A DNA stretch of 64,000 bases from Arctopsyche grandis (lineage: Eukaryota > Arthropoda > Insecta > Trichoptera > Hydropsychidae): the NCBI RefSeq assembly GCF_051622035.1, contig NC_135356.1:8158579-8222578 (forward strand). Reading direction: 5' to 3'. Positions 1 through 16,399 of the stretch are shown here, one piece after another (the first letter of the stretch is position 1; the number at the start of each line of letters is the position of its first letter). The notes beneath the pieces were generated by a model, which saw nothing but the letters and a program-made list of their open reading frames with translations, was not told the origin of the DNA and did not search any database. The translations under genes were made by a program, and so were the position numbers.

Positions 1-821
1 GTGATCGTTTATGAGATATGAGCGTTTAAAAAAATCCGCGATTTTTACAGTTTTTAGGCTTTTGCGGTCTTTAACTCAAAATTTACGATTGTTACGCTCA
101 AAGTGAGTATTGGAATCAATAGTCAGATATTTTTCCTATTAATTTTTATATTTTATTGCTTTAAAATACTTCTAATTAATTGTCTAGCGAATTTTAAAAG
201 TTAAAAATATATTTTTTTTTACGGATTTTTTTTCCGTGCTATTTTTCATTTATTTGGCAAATTTTTTATTTCACCACGTTTATAAGGATTGGTTTTCTAT
301 CTCAATATATTTTTTTTTAAATTTAAACGTGCTAACTAAAGCGGTAATTGCAATTGAAATACTTTCGTTGTATATATGGTTGTATCGCGTAATATGTTAG
401 GTGCAAGCGAGATGGCATATAATCCACCTCACAGAGTACAGCCGTCGGACTGTAACATAAAGAGACACACACTCTCACTCGGACACACAGAGCCACACAC
501 ATTTTTTTTATTTTATGTAAACGTGACAAGTGATCGATTCTGAGTTAGAATTTTCGCATGATCACAAAACTTTATCTATTGTTATTACGTACAAATGTAC
601 ATAGATAAAGTGAAAAGGCAGTCGGTAGAAATGAAGTTAATTGATAGTTTTTTAGTGAGTCAAGTTGATGGAGGAAAAATAGCACGGAAAAAAAAATCCG
701 TAAAAAAAATATATTTTTGACTTTTAAAATTCGCTAGACAATTAATTAGAAGTATTTTAAAGCAATAAAATATAATAATTCATAGGAAAAATATCAAAAA
801 CGTGATTTTTTGTTGCTCAGT
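1..821. mobile_element. foldback MITE, left end outside the window
   Basis: The two halves are inverted copies of each other: the stretch with TCCGTGCTATTTTTCATT near 231 is mirrored near 678. The right end (GTTGCTCAGTA at 821) matches the terminal repeat of the element at 17778-18463. No coding capacity was seen. Confidence 0.55.
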
Positions 822-1809
822 AATTTACACGACTTTGCAATTCTGATAATATATTCTTGAATTGTCTCTGAATTTTTCCACAAATCGTACGTAAAACAGG
901 ATTTGGTGTTTACTTGAGATTTCTCATGAATTACAATTTTTTTGAAAGTTTTCTCCAGTCTTGTATCTCTTTAACCCGAGAAGAATTATATGTAATATTG
1001 GTTTTTTTTGTCAACAAAAAGCCAACACGGTTCACAGTATGCTCTATTTAGTTTTACTGAATAACCTAGCCACATTCTATGTATTTATCTCAATCCCAGA
1101 CCACTTAAAAGTATCTTTTTCCAACGAGGTTGGCAAATATCGATATTTGCCAATCAGGTTGACAAATATCGTGATTCAATATGAATTTCCCCAAATTGCT
1201 GTTATTTTCGGTCAACTCATTTGTAATGTCCCCGGTCATTTGCATATTTTTTTGAAGAAGGAACCTCAGAAAGAAATCGACCACTTCACCAGAAACGACC
1301 GAGAAAGAAGGGCTAGGGTCAGTCAGTCAGATTGAATTTCCCCAACATTTAGCATTAAGTTCGCTTTCGGGATTCCGCTTCCCCGAACTTCTTAAAACTT
1401 CTCATATTAAAAAATATGTGTATCGCGAAAGATTTCTCAACTACAGAGATAACACAATGGTTCACTTCACTTCACTTTCACTTTAGCAGTGAGTTAATTT
1501 TTTATATGTAGTGATCAAACTCTTTTCGGGAGTTAGTTTAATCATAATCAATCGCGATACGATTCCCGAGCGTATTCAAAATCAACTGGCGAAAAATCTG
1601 AACAAACACTAAGTTAAGTTGTAAAATTGATATATTTTGGTCGCGTTCTATGATTTATTAATGAAAAGATGTTAAATTTAAATTTAAAAAAAAGGTTGAC
1701 TTTTATCCCATTATAAAACCGACATGCTTTTGACTTTTATGAAGATCTGTAATGAAATAATTTTGGTCAAAGATTTCAATGTTATTCAAGAAAATGGTAC
1801 TAATTTGCT
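822..1809. other. no gene recognised; contains a perfect 24-bp palindrome
   Basis: AT-rich sequence without a recognisable gene. A 124-codon open frame at 961-1335 has no family resemblance and looks fortuitous. A perfect palindrome at 1130-1153 (half-site TTGGCAAATATC) is the only structured feature. Confidence 0.5.
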
Positions 1810-2062
1810 TTATTGTTATAACACTAGAAAAGTATACATGTACATACATACATATATGTACAAGAGTAAAACAGAATCCTCAGCTAAATGTACATAAAAT
1901 AAAATGAGATGTAAATAGGTTAAAAAATAAGAGAGTTTTACAAAAAAAAATACAGAAAAAGTTAAATAATCAGTGAAAAAAGCGTGCTGCTTCGCGGCGC
2001 CCCTCAAATCTCGGCGCCCCCCCGCATAGCGGGGTCTGCGGGCGCGGTAGCTACGTCACTGT
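1810..2062 (-). mobile_element. MITE fragment with CAGTGACGTAGC terminus
   Basis: Reading the minus strand from 2062, the repeat starts CAGTGACGTAGCTACCGCG and continues through GC-rich GGGGCGCC sequence into an AT tail. It matches the plus-strand copy at 19951-20160. The terminal sequence is hAT-like. The opposite end was not located. Confidence 0.5.
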
Positions 2063-2385
2063 CGAAATGTCATCTGCATAACCCCATGAATATCTCGTCT
2101 TTCGTACATGCTGAAATTCAAACAGTTAAAATGCAATCGAAATAGCATGCAGGCTTGGTGGTTTGCAATCTTTTTGCAGCAAATCCATGCAACATATGTA
2201 CATAGCAACGCAGAATTCATAAACGTAATGTAATAGACATCCTTTGACAACACAAAACGCATGTTTCTTCTTATTTCCATATCCAAACTGTTGTCTGTAT
2301 TGATCATTACTCGTAGGTATTTGTATTCTTCGACTCGTTCAACCATTTTTCCGCGCACTCTCAGGTTTAATGAGCCTTATTTTCC
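2063..2385 (-). pseudogene. non-LTR retrotransposon reverse transcriptase remnant
   Basis: The minus strand encodes VEEYKYLRVMINTDNSLDM, the segment after the RT palm that is characteristic of endonuclease/RT proteins of RTE/CR1-like elements. The open frame is 2056-2358. It is truncated at both ends, so it is a dead fragment. Confidence 0.6.
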
Positions 2386-2436
2386 TTGCTTATTTATTAT
2401 CATTTTTATTTTTAGTTTATCTATGTACGTAATAAC

Positions 2437-2538
2437 TAGAGGTAGGATAGTCACAGTGCTATCCATTGTTCGGCAAACCTTTAACAATGCATTTACAACC
2501 TTTGAACAATACACGGCCCCCTCAGGCTCCGGTGACTA
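2437..2538 (+). mobile_element. 102-bp MITE, copy 1 (TAGAGGTAGG...CCGGTGACTA)
   Basis: Flanked by an exact 8-bp duplication GTAATAAC at 2429-2436 and 2539-2546. It starts TAGAGGTAGGATAGTCAC and ends CTCCGGTGACTA. Three further 102-bp copies occur (19200-19301, 21888-21989, 21998-22099) and a diverged one at 21634-21749. The 8-bp duplications suggest a hAT-type transposase; no coding sequence is present. Confidence 0.8.
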
Positions 2539-2546
2539 GTAATAAC

Positions 2547-2869
2547 TAAGGCTTTCCGGTGTTTTCTGGTACCGTGAATCCCAGTACTGAAACTAGTCTG
2601 AATACTGGAATTACTGTGCTGGCAGAAATTTCTTTAAAAATATTATTTTTACAAAAATAATATGGAAAAAAACATAAAACAACATTATATAATGAACAAT
2701 AGTGGGATGAGCAATATAGTCCATTTGTTTGCCACCGGTTTCGACGCCAGCTTGCCGTTTCCACGAAATGGTATGAACGACCTGTATTGTGTCGCAGATA
2801 TTGTGCTCAACCGCAATGATATTTGAAGAATATTTTAACTGATTCGAACTCAGAATCGACCACTGATCA
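2547..2869. other. no gene recognised
   Basis: AT-rich spacer. A 72-codon minus-strand frame at 2546-2764 shows no family features. Confidence 0.4.
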
Positions 2870-3840
2870 CGTTTTCATGATCTAGAAAAAATGTGTGTGT
2901 GTGTCTGTGTATTTTGGGGTTTTTTTGAACACCGTTAGTCCTATCGAACTGAAACTTAGTTATGGGTGACTGAAATTTTTATTGACACGATGTAATTTTT
3001 TTTCAAATTTTTTAAGTTGACCGGAAATGGTACCTCCTATAGGTGTCCCCTTTTTTTAAGTTTTTGAATTAAATTATCTCCCAAGCCGCTAAATGAATCG
3101 GGCTTAATTTTTTTACATGTAATAAAAATTATACATTTTATAACCTGATATTTTTATCTAAACCGGAAGTAGTACTTTTACTCTAGAGAATTGAGGTTTT
3201 TCTCAGAAATTTTTTGGTTTATTGAACTAAAAATTCATATCCAAAAGTTTAAGCTTAATACAAAGTTATGTATAAAATTTAGTGAGCATTCGTCAACCGG
3301 AAGTGGCAGTTTACTCGTTACTCGGCAGTTTGTTCGATTTTTCTTCCAGTATTTTTTTCGACTCCTTAAAGATGTGTGCTCTTCACGAAAAAAATCAAGT
3401 ATCAAATATAATTCTTATATCAATTTGATGAAAATAAAAAAAAAATCATTAAATTTAACAAACCGGAAGTGGGATTTTTTCCTCTTAGAAAGGTCAAAAA
3501 TGTTGTGCCCACTATTCTGTCCACACCCCTGAACGTATCAAACTGAAAATGTATATATTTGTATTCCTTATGTTCTAACTTAGAGCTGATAAGGTTTTGG
3601 TCAGAATTTGTTAACCGGAAGTAGTATTTTTTTTTAAAACAATAATTCATTATTTTATTTTCACCTTTTAAATTATTTTAATCGTTTTGATATTTATTGC
3701 GTATAATACTGGTAGTGATTTTAAGTAATAAAAAAAATTTGAATAAGATCCGACAACCGGAAGTAGAACTTTTATCTTGTGTAAGTTTCCATACATTTGC
3801 GCTCAATTTGTATCGAAAATGCTCATAGCCGATATGTGTG
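2870..3840 (+). repeat. degenerate ~150-bp tandem repeat with conserved CCGGAAGT
   Basis: ACCGGAAGT-type cores recur near 3011 (CCGGAAAT), 3164, 3297, 3462, 3614 and 3756, spaced 133-165 bp. The AT-rich sequence between them is only loosely conserved. The 3' part (about 3470-3840) is repeated at 16975-17190, so the array belongs to a dispersed element. Confidence 0.6.
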
Positions 3841-5300
3841 TCAGTATTTCATAATGCTGCCGGTATCTGTGAATATGTGTCTGTACGGTTCAATATAGAA
3901 TTTTGTTTTGTGACTTTCTTACAATATATTCTTCAATATTTTTTTCCGAATCCGAAAGTCCGAATATTTTTGTATTGATGTACAGATTCCAATTTTAACA
4001 ACATCGATATATTGCGTTCAATGACGATTGCAGGTCTTCGGCAATCCCATTCTGCCGTATCATCAGCGAAACGGATATTATTATTTTACTAAATACTGTA
4101 CTAAAGTAAGTGTAACTAAATATGTAGCTTCTAAATGATCTGTTATACTACTACCCCCTAAAAGGTTTCCATCGGAACTACATACAGTGCACCTGTATAT
4201 ATGTACGTACATTTTCTATAGTTAAATTTACATTATTCGCATTTTGAATTCGTGGAAAAAATAAAGCTCCTTTTAGTAGCTGCGGTCTGGCGAGCTTATT
4301 TTTACTTTAGCCTGTTTTATTACATAATTACTTTTAATTTATTAAATTTTATTTCATGCTCGACTCAGACACAATTTGATCATTTTAAGAATATTTATAA
4401 ATGGTTAATCGTAGAAAATAAAAGTTTGGTTGCCTTTTTTGAGGTATACGTAGGGCAGTGTGTGTATTTGTGTCTGGATCATCGAAATATAATCAAATTA
4501 GGGATATTTCGGACATCATTTTTAAATTGATTAGTATTTGAAATTCAATAATTACACAATTGACATTTATACGGGACGCGCCGTTTACGAAATGAATTCT
4601 TATTGGTACGTTATTTTTTGCTTTTTGATATTACACATTTAAAAAATGTAATGTTTTTATGTAAGAAATTAATTATTAGAAAATATTTTTTACGAATTTG
4701 TATTTTTATAATTAAGTTGAAAAATTGCTTCACAAATTAATAAATTGACATGACAATAAATCAGTAATATAACTGAATATACGTCTTATTTTTGAAAAAA
4801 AATGTGAGTATTAAAAATTAGAACAAGCCCCCACCCTGCAAATTTCCTGGATTCGCCACTGTATGATACAGTGATGCGGCTGCCTCAAGCGGATATGCAG
4901 AGGGGCGTCATAAGCAGCGAAATCAAAATATAATTTGAACCGTTCAATAATTAAAATCTTTACTGTTATTCCGATATTGAAATAAACGATTTATGATATA
5001 TTGCACGCCACTTTCTATTTGTACAAGAACTTTGCGTTTTTTTTCTGGTTCTACAAAATGTTGGGAAGTGTTAAAATATATGTTTCACAATTAACTCAAA
5101 CCATTGAACGCTACTCTACTAGGTGGTCAAGCAAAGTAAATAAGTTAAAATAAAAATTATACCTTTACGGTTTCAACTTATGTGATCTATTATTGTGATG
5201 TATTATTTCAAATAATAGAAAACGGGATCATATGAAAATTGCTTTTAATAAGAGTGCACAGAATCTAAAATGCAGTACAAAAAAAAAAGTCTATGAACCC
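3841..5300. other. no gene recognised; contains a dispersed repeat end
   Basis: AT-rich sequence. About 4085-4205 (TACTAAAGTAAGTGTAACTA onward) matches 59132-59225 in a trc intron. Remaining open frames are short and lack motifs. Confidence 0.4.
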
Positions 5301-5830
5301 TTAAGAGGGCTGTACAACCGAAACCTTAATTTTGTTACCGTTCCTTTCTTCGATATATATATTGAGTGTATGTATATATTGAGTGAATGCGAAAATATAT
5401 ATCAATATATATATTGAGTGAATGCGACAGTTGCGCTTTAACCAGATAAAACGTTGTTTAAATTGACAAAATCGAGGGTTCATATTCTACTATTTTCTCC
5501 TCCAAAACTGGACCAATTTTAAAAAAAATTTCATCATCGGTATGAGAAAGATATTTTCTGTGCATCTATTGGCGTATTTTTTTAAAAATCGACCGTTAAA
5601 TAACCACGCTAGACTCTTTTCGTGGGTGTAAAAAAGAGGCGATTTTATAGATGTTTGGCGGCTCCCAGCTCCTATAAAAAATAATTAATTAAAAAGAATA
5701 AAACGATAGATGCACCCCAATGGTGGATATCCATAGCATATTAAAAAATAATTTCTCTAGTGCCATAATTGAGGTAGGGAGAAGTATAGTACGTTTGTAT
5801 GGACAAGGCGCTGCTGTCCAGCCCTCTTAA
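5301..5830 (+). mobile_element. piggyBac-type MITE, copy 1 of an inverted pair
   Basis: TTAA at 5301-5304 and 5827-5830 bounds a non-coding 530-bp element with terminal repeats GAGGGCTGTACAACCG / GAGGGCTGGACAGC. TTAA target sites are the hallmark of piggyBac transposition. The sequence is repeated in inverse orientation from 5827. Confidence 0.8.
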
Positions 5831-6224
5831 GAGGGCTGAACACCAGCGCCTTGTCCATACAAACGTATTACACTTCTCCCTTCCTCAATTATGGCACTAG
5901 AGAAATTATTTTTTAATATTCTATGAATATCTACCATTGGCATGCAGATTAGTTATTCTTTATAGAAGCTAGGAGCCGCCAAACATCTATAAAATCGCCT
6001 CTTTTTTACACTCACGAAAAGAGTCCAGCGTGCTTATTTAACGGTCGATTTTAAAAAAAATACGAACACAGTTGCATTGAAAATATATTTCTCATACCGA
6101 TGATGAAATTTCTTTAAAAATTGGTCCAGTTTCGGAGGAGAAAATTGGAGAATACGAAACCTCAATTTTGTCGATTTAAAATATGCACATATTATCTGGT
6201 CGAAGCCCAACTGTCGTGTTCACT

Positions 6225-9254
<3,030 letters not shown>

Positions 9255-9303
9255 AGAAAGGAACGGCAACAAAATTAAGGTTTCGGGTGTACAGCCCTCT
9301 TAA

Positions 9304-9644
9304 CAGAGGAAAATAAATTTAAAATAAACTTTTTCAATTATATACTAGATTTTACCCCTAATTCTCAGAATGAACGATATACACTTCTGGAAACCCATAG
9401 AAAAACTATTCAATTTTTATGTGACTTCTTAAAACTCTAGGATATACATACATACATATGTATGTACATACAATTATTGTACCCGTCTCAAGTCAATACT
9501 TTCGGTCGAAAAGGAATCAGATATGTAGTATGTAAATACAAATGATATTCAAGAAGAATTACGTGATGTATGCGGAATGCTACGATATGCTACAAATCCT
9601 TAGGATTTTAAACATTATTTGTGCCAAAATATGTAGTTTAATTA
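9304..9644. other. no gene recognised
   Basis: AT-rich spacer with a CATACATATGTATG-type simple repeat near 9447-9472. Confidence 0.4.
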
Positions 9645-9909
9645 CAGTAAGTCCTCGACTTACGCGAATTCGCGGTTGAGAATTAATAAAAAAAACCAAC
9701 TGCATACGAATTTGTCACCGATTTCCGCCATTATGGGCACGTGCGGTTGACACATAGGGACGAAAATACATTTCGCACTAAATAACCATGACAACGCGAC
9801 AACTTTTAATGTTTTAATTTCAACACTTTTATGTACATACTCGATCTTTAAGTTCACCATACTCAGTCAAATTTCAGCAAAGTCATCCGTTTATTACATA
9901 AAACTAAAT

Positions 9910-11360
9910 ATGTTAAAAAAAATATTAAAAAGCGACACGTTATATGTAACTATGGAGACCAAAGTGGAAATTATTAAAATATATGGAAATGGTAATAAGA
10001 CCAGACACAGCACATTATTCAGTGTCAGCCTTACACACAATGGTGCCCTTGGGCAATGTTTTCTAAACACATTAATAAATTATTTATTTTCTAAAAAAAT
10101 AGATTACCATCCTCCTTTTGCAAGCCCATCCTGGGCTTGGGACCTTGCTACAGTTTCAGGCAGTGTCAGCAAAAGCATAGCAAACCCAAATGTTTGGATA
10201 TAATTCTTTTAAATTATGCTGTTTTATAAAATTTAATACAATGGGGATAAATTTTACCTTGAACTTTATTTGAAAGAATGGCTTTTAAATTGATAACTTC
10301 ATTGCTAATAATATCAGATTTTGAATTCGCGGTGAGCTTAATTTGAAGATCGGCTCTTTACAAAAAACTCTAGATTCTTTACAAAATACAAAAAACCCCC
10401 CATCTTTGAATATTCGTTTAACTGTTCGAATCTAAGATAATTTTTTTAGGAATATATGTAATTGTACGTAATCAGCTAGAATCTTCCAGCGATATATTGA
10501 AGCTGAAAATACATAGCGTAAACAATCTTCGGAGAATATTGAAAAAAGTTTGCCATGTTACAGAAGATTTCACAGCGTCATATAGCACAATATTTAAATT
10601 GTGGTTGCCACAGGGAAACGTTAATTATAATACAGAAGGGAAAGCGCATTCACTCAATGAACAGAATTTGCCGAGTACAAATGTTTCAGCTTAGAAAGTA
10701 AAGGTGCCCTTGGCACTCTAATCTAATATTTTGTAGGGTCTTTGGCGCTCTAATTTGAAATTTGAAATTGCCTTTGGCGCATCAAATGGCTCCCTAACTT
10801 ATTTGGCGCCCTAGGGTGCCGCCCGACCCAGCCCCCCCCCCCTAAAACTGGCACTGACATTATTATATATTAAATGAATCGACTGTCAGAACTATCATAA
10901 AAGATAAAGTTAGAATTATGGAACATATAAGAAATTATGCTCTGATGCAAGGCACCATCATTGCTAAAAGAAGAGGCAAAGTAATTGAAGAAATGGAAAG
11001 AAACATCGGTGCTGCCTGGAATGAACTTTTAATATCTACCATGAAAGGCGTCTGGAAGAAGCTCACTCCTCAGTTTCGGAACCAGAAGAACAAGATGGTG
11101 TAATTATGTAACTATAAAATCGAAATAACCAACCAATTAAATTTAAATCTGAGCGAAATTGATTTTATCTAATTATGTATTGGAAAGTCAGCGAGTGGAA
11201 ATGACAAACAGAGAAACAATGATAATTTTAAACTAATCAAATGGAATAATGCATACAAATGATTGACAAACGACTGGCTGTTTTGAAATCTCAAGATACA
11301 GACACTGATCGGTTTACGAAAATGAATAAAACAGTGCAGGATGTTATTCGATTTCAAGGC
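9910..11360 (+). pseudogene. Tigger-like transposase, interrupted and internally deleted
   Basis: Piece 1 (9950-10011) reads METKVEIIKIYGNGNKTRH, the start of the CENP-B-type helix-turn-helix. Piece 2 (10865-11103), after a MITE insertion, resumes with NESTVRTIIKDKVRIMEHIR and IAKRRGKVIEEMERN. It then jumps to the late AWNELLISTMKGVWKKLTPQ segment, so the DDE catalytic core is deleted. Piece 3 (about 11256-11345) reads RLAVLKSQDTDTDRFTKMNK, the Tigger C-terminus. Not functional. Confidence 0.75.
10020..10856 (+). mobile_element. hAT-type MITE with GGCGCC ends, copy 1
   Basis: Ends CAGTGTCAGCCTTACAC and CTAAAACTGGCACTG. A perfect 8-bp duplication ACATTATT lies at 10012-10019 and 10857-10864. 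It interrupts the Tigger transposase reading frame. A second copy is at 15582-16045. Confidence 0.85.
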
Positions 11361-11603
11361 TTGATCGAATTATCTTTGCAAATGCAACACGTCCGCATAT
11401 ATTTAAGACTGTTATGCGATGCAGTTTTTCTGACAATCTGCGATGCAGTTTTACAGTGACGCAGTTTTGTATTCTTCGATTCTCGGAATAAACGTGACGT
11501 TTTCGGTGAAGGAGTTTTATATTGTAATTCATTCATTACGTGGATATACGAGTGGTTCCCTACAATATATTTTATATATATGTACATACATAATAGCTGA
11601 ACC

Positions 11604-11650
11604 CGGCATGCATTGCTATGCCACAGTAACGTGTGCAATTCCCGTTCCCG
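11604..11650 (-). repeat. scrap of the Helitron-like element
   Basis: AGCTGAACCCGGCATGC...TGCAATTCCCGTTCCCG is the complement of about 14375-14425, followed by (TA)n at 11651-11755. Confidence 0.55.
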
Positions 11651-11756
<106 letters not shown>

Positions 11757-11968
11757 TATAATACTCAAAATCCTAATAAAATTGATGGGAAATGAAATCA
11801 CAATGCAGGTTGAAGTTGTAAATGGCGGCAATTTGCGGGCTATTATTTTTACCAATTAAAAAATGTCCAATTAAAAAGTATGAACATATGTATGTACGTA
11901 TGTATGTTTGTATTAACGAGTTCAACTATGCAATAATAAAAAAAATACACGATAAATGATATGTATAC

Positions 11969-12431
11969 TAGCCAGCAGCATGGCTCGGTGGTTGGGCGTT
12001 TGCCTAGCACCGACAGGCCCTGGGTTCGATCCCGTGAGTTGACCTTGATTGAAAATTATTTATTCTGATACCTGTAATGCTGCTGGTCAGACTTGGATAT
12101 TTGTGACTACAGGTCGATCGTTTCCTATCAAAGTTTGGCAATTTTTCTGATTTCATTGTTGAAACGGTTCCTCGATTAAATTGGCTGAATATATTTCTAC
12201 TTACTATGTCACCACTATTTGAGTATGATTAATGGACAAAAAAAATTGCATTCAAGTTAAAATTCATAGATGTCTCGTTCATTTCGAGTTTTCAGTGTCA
12301 GCGTAATTCAGCGACTTACATATGTAATGAAAATGCTGCATTGTTTGTAATTGGCCAGAAAGACGCATTGGATTTTACCTGTTAGGCCTTCCTGGTATGC
12401 ATAGATGTATATAATAATAAAATAAAAATAA
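11969..12431 (+). mobile_element. tRNA-derived SINE, copy A
   Basis: The head has Pol III A-box-like TGGCTCGGTGG (11981) and B-box GGTTCGATCCC (near 12023). The body contains GATCGTTTCCTATCAAAG and TTGAAACGGTTCC, the 3' part GGCCTTCCTGGTAT, and an A-rich tail. Relatives lie at 13489-13925, 49297-49930 and 63090-63200 (minus). Confidence 0.75.
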
Positions 12432-13112
12432 AACATGCGATACTCTGTATAAGTTTGAGTGTATGTATGTACTCCAGACAGGGTCGACCTAGTCATGCGC
12501 GGTAATGTACACAGAATAGGGGAAAATGTCAGACAAAAAAAAAAAAACTGGATTTCACTTCCGAAGTATTTAATACCATCTCACTCGTGATTTTACTCTC
12601 GATCGATATAAGAGTTGTGACGCTACGCTTTACATATGTCGTCCATGATATGTAACCATGGGGATTTGGGGAGTGGTAGCCATAGAGATGAGGGAGGGAT
12701 TGTCCAACCACCTCAGGGACTCTCACGGTGAGGCGATAATTCAGTTAATTTAATCGTTCTTTCAATAAAATAGTCTTTAAATATATTTTTATTGATTTGA
12801 GTTTCGAGAAACTTCTTTCAAACTGTGGAAATTGCGACTGGTATTATCGAGAAAAAAAATTGTGCTGTAAATAGATTATGAAAAGATTTCGAACGATCGT
12901 TACTAATTAAATATTACAAAATCGTGAATATATGTTTTTACTAGAACTACGGCAAAGATTTTCAAAATTATAAAACACGGTTTGTAGCCGTTTGGCAAAA
13001 AAAAAAAAAAAAAACAATCTTGCGTGATTGATTCATTCCTAAGGTTTTCGCGTAGGTTGAAAAATCGGAATTATGTATATAACTCGAATTCGCGCAAGTT
13101 GAAAACTTACTT

Positions 13113-13488
13113 TATGTAACCAAGAGGTCTACTATATCGCAGAATTCTGATTTTTTTGTATTTTTTACAATGAAATGTCGCTTTGTGCAAACTGTAATTT
13201 CATTTTTTACGCCAAATATAATATTTGCACAAGTTGTAATTGAATTTCTACACGAGTTTTAATTAATGTTTTACTTTGAGAGCGAAGCCCTACGCGAGTC
13301 AATCGATTGCATACAATCAGAACTGGTCTTGACTTCAAAGCTATGCTCCTTCTAGGAAAAAAATTACCCCAAGTGAATCGGTTAAATTGTCAATGGATAT
13401 ATACATACATATATGAAATAAATAAATGGTATGAAATAAAATAAAAATAAATAAATAAATAAATAAATATATGTATATATGTATATAT
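13113..13488. other. no gene recognised
   Basis: AT-rich sequence ending in an (ATAA)n tract near 13421-13469 just before the SINE. Confidence 0.4.
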
Positions 13489-13925
13489 AGCCAGCAGCAT
13501 AGCTCGGACGTTAAGCTTCTGCTTACCGTCAAGAAGGTGCCGGGTTCTATCCCTGAATGAAAATGAATTTTTCAGAGTATGCTGTTGGTCAGACCTGGAT
13601 TTGTGACTCCAGGTTGATCGTTTCCTATCAGAGTTTGCCAATTTTCTCTGATTTCATTGTTGAAACGGTTCCCGGAAAAAAAAAATTGGCTAAAAATCCT
13701 TCCTACCTACTATGTCACCACTATTTGAAAAATTTGATTGATGTACAATAAATATTTATGTACAATTCATAGATGTCTCGTTGATTTGCGAGTTTTCTCA
13801 GTGTCTCGCAATTCAACGACTTATAATAAAAATGCTGTATTTGTATTTGTAATTGGCCAGGAAGGCGCATTGGGATTTACCTGTAAGGCCTTCCTGGTAT
13901 ATATGTAAAAATAAAAAAAAAAAAA
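13489..13925 (+). mobile_element. tRNA-derived SINE, copy B
   Basis: The same family as 11969-12431, collinear throughout, from GCCAGCAGCATAGCTCGG to GGCCTTCCTGGTAT plus an A-rich tail. The B-box is weakened to GGTTCTATCCC. Confidence 0.75.
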
Positions 13926-13977
13926 TATGTATATTTCGAAAGAGATTTTAGAGATTTTATAATCCGTGACGTTCAAT

Positions 13978-14635
<658 letters not shown>

Positions 14636-15113
14636 TGTATAATAATTTTATTAACAAAGAATGAACGCAGTTTGGTGAAACGTGTCAAGAGCGCCCTTCT
14701 CATTTTGCGTCCTTGACACCTGCCTGGTAGATTCCTAGTTCCCTCCGTGCGCAAATAATATCAGTTTCACGTACGTAATTACAAACACAATAAAGTCGAA
14801 GATTTATATCAGCTCATTAGAAATATACGGAATTTTTGTATTAGCACTCCAGAGATTATTATTATTCGAAATATTTGAAAATTAACCCAATGAAAAAAAA
14901 AAAAACATTTTATATATCAGAGTCGGATTCAGATTGTATTAAAATTTTGTAGTCGGTCGCGTCTGATATTAAACGCAGCCCAGCATCTGATTAAAACGAC
15001 GCAGCGCAGTGGAAAAGTTTACGTTCCGGTTGTAGGTTTTCGGTTCTCTTGTATTTTAATATCATAATATATATTAAAACGGACTTATTTAACGGAGTAA
15101 ATTTGTACATAAT
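14636..15113. other. no gene recognised
   Basis: AT-rich spacer without motifs. Confidence 0.4.
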
Positions 15114-15272
15114 ACACATATTTATATAGATATGTATTTATATAGATATTCACATTTTTACATATATATTTATTTATATAGATATACACATATTTATATA
15201 CACATATTTATATAGATGTACACATATTTATATAGATATACACATATTTATATAGATATGTATATAAATATG
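15114..15272 (+). repeat. minisatellite of ACACATATTTATATAGAT units
   Basis: About seven imperfect copies of an 18-22-bp unit in tandem. Confidence 0.75.
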
Positions 15273-15520
15273 TGACAGACCGTGAACTAGTATGGGGAGC
15301 CAATCATAGCCGAGTATTCGAGACGCCGGGAAGCGTGATAGTGGGGAAGTGGGGGAGGGGGTGTGTGGAGCATCACTCGCATTTGCGACAGGGGCGTCGG
15401 GAGCGCGGGGGCGAAGTCCTCGGGGCGACGGAGGTGCCGGAGGCGTCGGGGGCGCTGGTGGTGAAGGCGTCGAGGCGTCGGCGATGCACAAGACGTATCA
15501 CTTCGTAATTCGTAATTTCT
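15273..15520. other. isolated GC-rich islet
   Basis: Strongly GC-rich with GGCGTCGGGGGCG-type triplet repetition, between an AT minisatellite and a MITE. Open frames on both strands are low-complexity and probably fortuitous. It could be inside an unrecognised repeat or a remnant CpG island. Confidence 0.4.
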
Positions 15521-15581
15521 AATTCGTGTATCAATTTCCTTCCGAAACCAGCCATTTCGGAACTGTACCTACATATATAAT

Positions 15582-16045
15582 CAGTGCCGGCCTTACACCC
15601 AATGGCGCCCTCGGGCAATTTTTTCTAAACACCCTATGAAAAAAATTATAAAAACTGGATTACCATCCTCCTTTTTCCCGGCCTTAGGACCTTGCTACAT
15701 ACAGTTTCAGGCAGTGTCAGCAAAAGCATAGAAACCCAAATTTTTGGATATAATTCTTGTAAATTGCGCTGTTTTATAAAATTTAATACAAGGAGTGAAA
15801 GGCTTTTAAATTGATAAGTTCATTGCTAATAATATCAGATTTTGAATTCGTGGTGAGCTTAATTTGAAGATTGGCTTTTTTCCAGTAGATTGTTTGAATT
15901 GAATTTGCCGAGTACAAATGTTCGATGCGCTAAAAGCGCTTTAATTTTAATTTTAAAGCGCTTTTAGCGCATCGAACAGCGCCCTAACTTATTTGGCGCT
16001 CTCGGGCACCGCCCGACCCAGCCCCCCCCCCTAAAACCGGCTTTG
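15582..16045 (+). mobile_element. hAT-type MITE with GGCGCC ends, copy 2
   Basis: Perfect 8-bp duplication TATATAAT at 15574-15581 and 16046-16053. The left end is CAGTGCCGGCCTTACACC; the right end has decayed to CCGGCTTTG. Internal sequence matches 10020-10856 with deletions. It contains a hairpin at 15920-15977 with 25-bp perfect arms. Confidence 0.85.
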
Positions 16046-16053
16046 TATATAAT

Positions 16054-16399
16054 GTGATAATTTTTATTAAGATTAGTATTACGTGCGCGGGCGCCTATAA
16101 ATTATCTTTCATTATACTTATATATTACATATAACTTTATTTTTATTCGTGTTTCAATTCCTTTTCTAAGCCACCGGTTCAAATCAACGCGCACAGTACT
16201 ATACTACTAGCATAAGATAGTTACATATACACCTACACCTGTATATGTAACTATCGTGTCGGGCATCTCTTGTTGGAGTTGGACACGCGTTCATATCGGA
16301 CGTGTTCCATATATAAATATTAATAAAATTCAAATTGAAATTATAATAAGTGACAATTTGTAACAACAATAACTCGTAATAATAACGTGTAATTGTGTA
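16054..16399. other. no gene recognised; small hairpin
   Basis: AT-rich. GATAGTTACATATAC pairs with GTATATGTAACTATC near 16216-16256. Confidence 0.4.

Noticed and set aside
961-1335. 124-codon open frame as a gene
   Set aside because: No recognisable domain, in repeat-rich AT sequence, and spans a palindrome.
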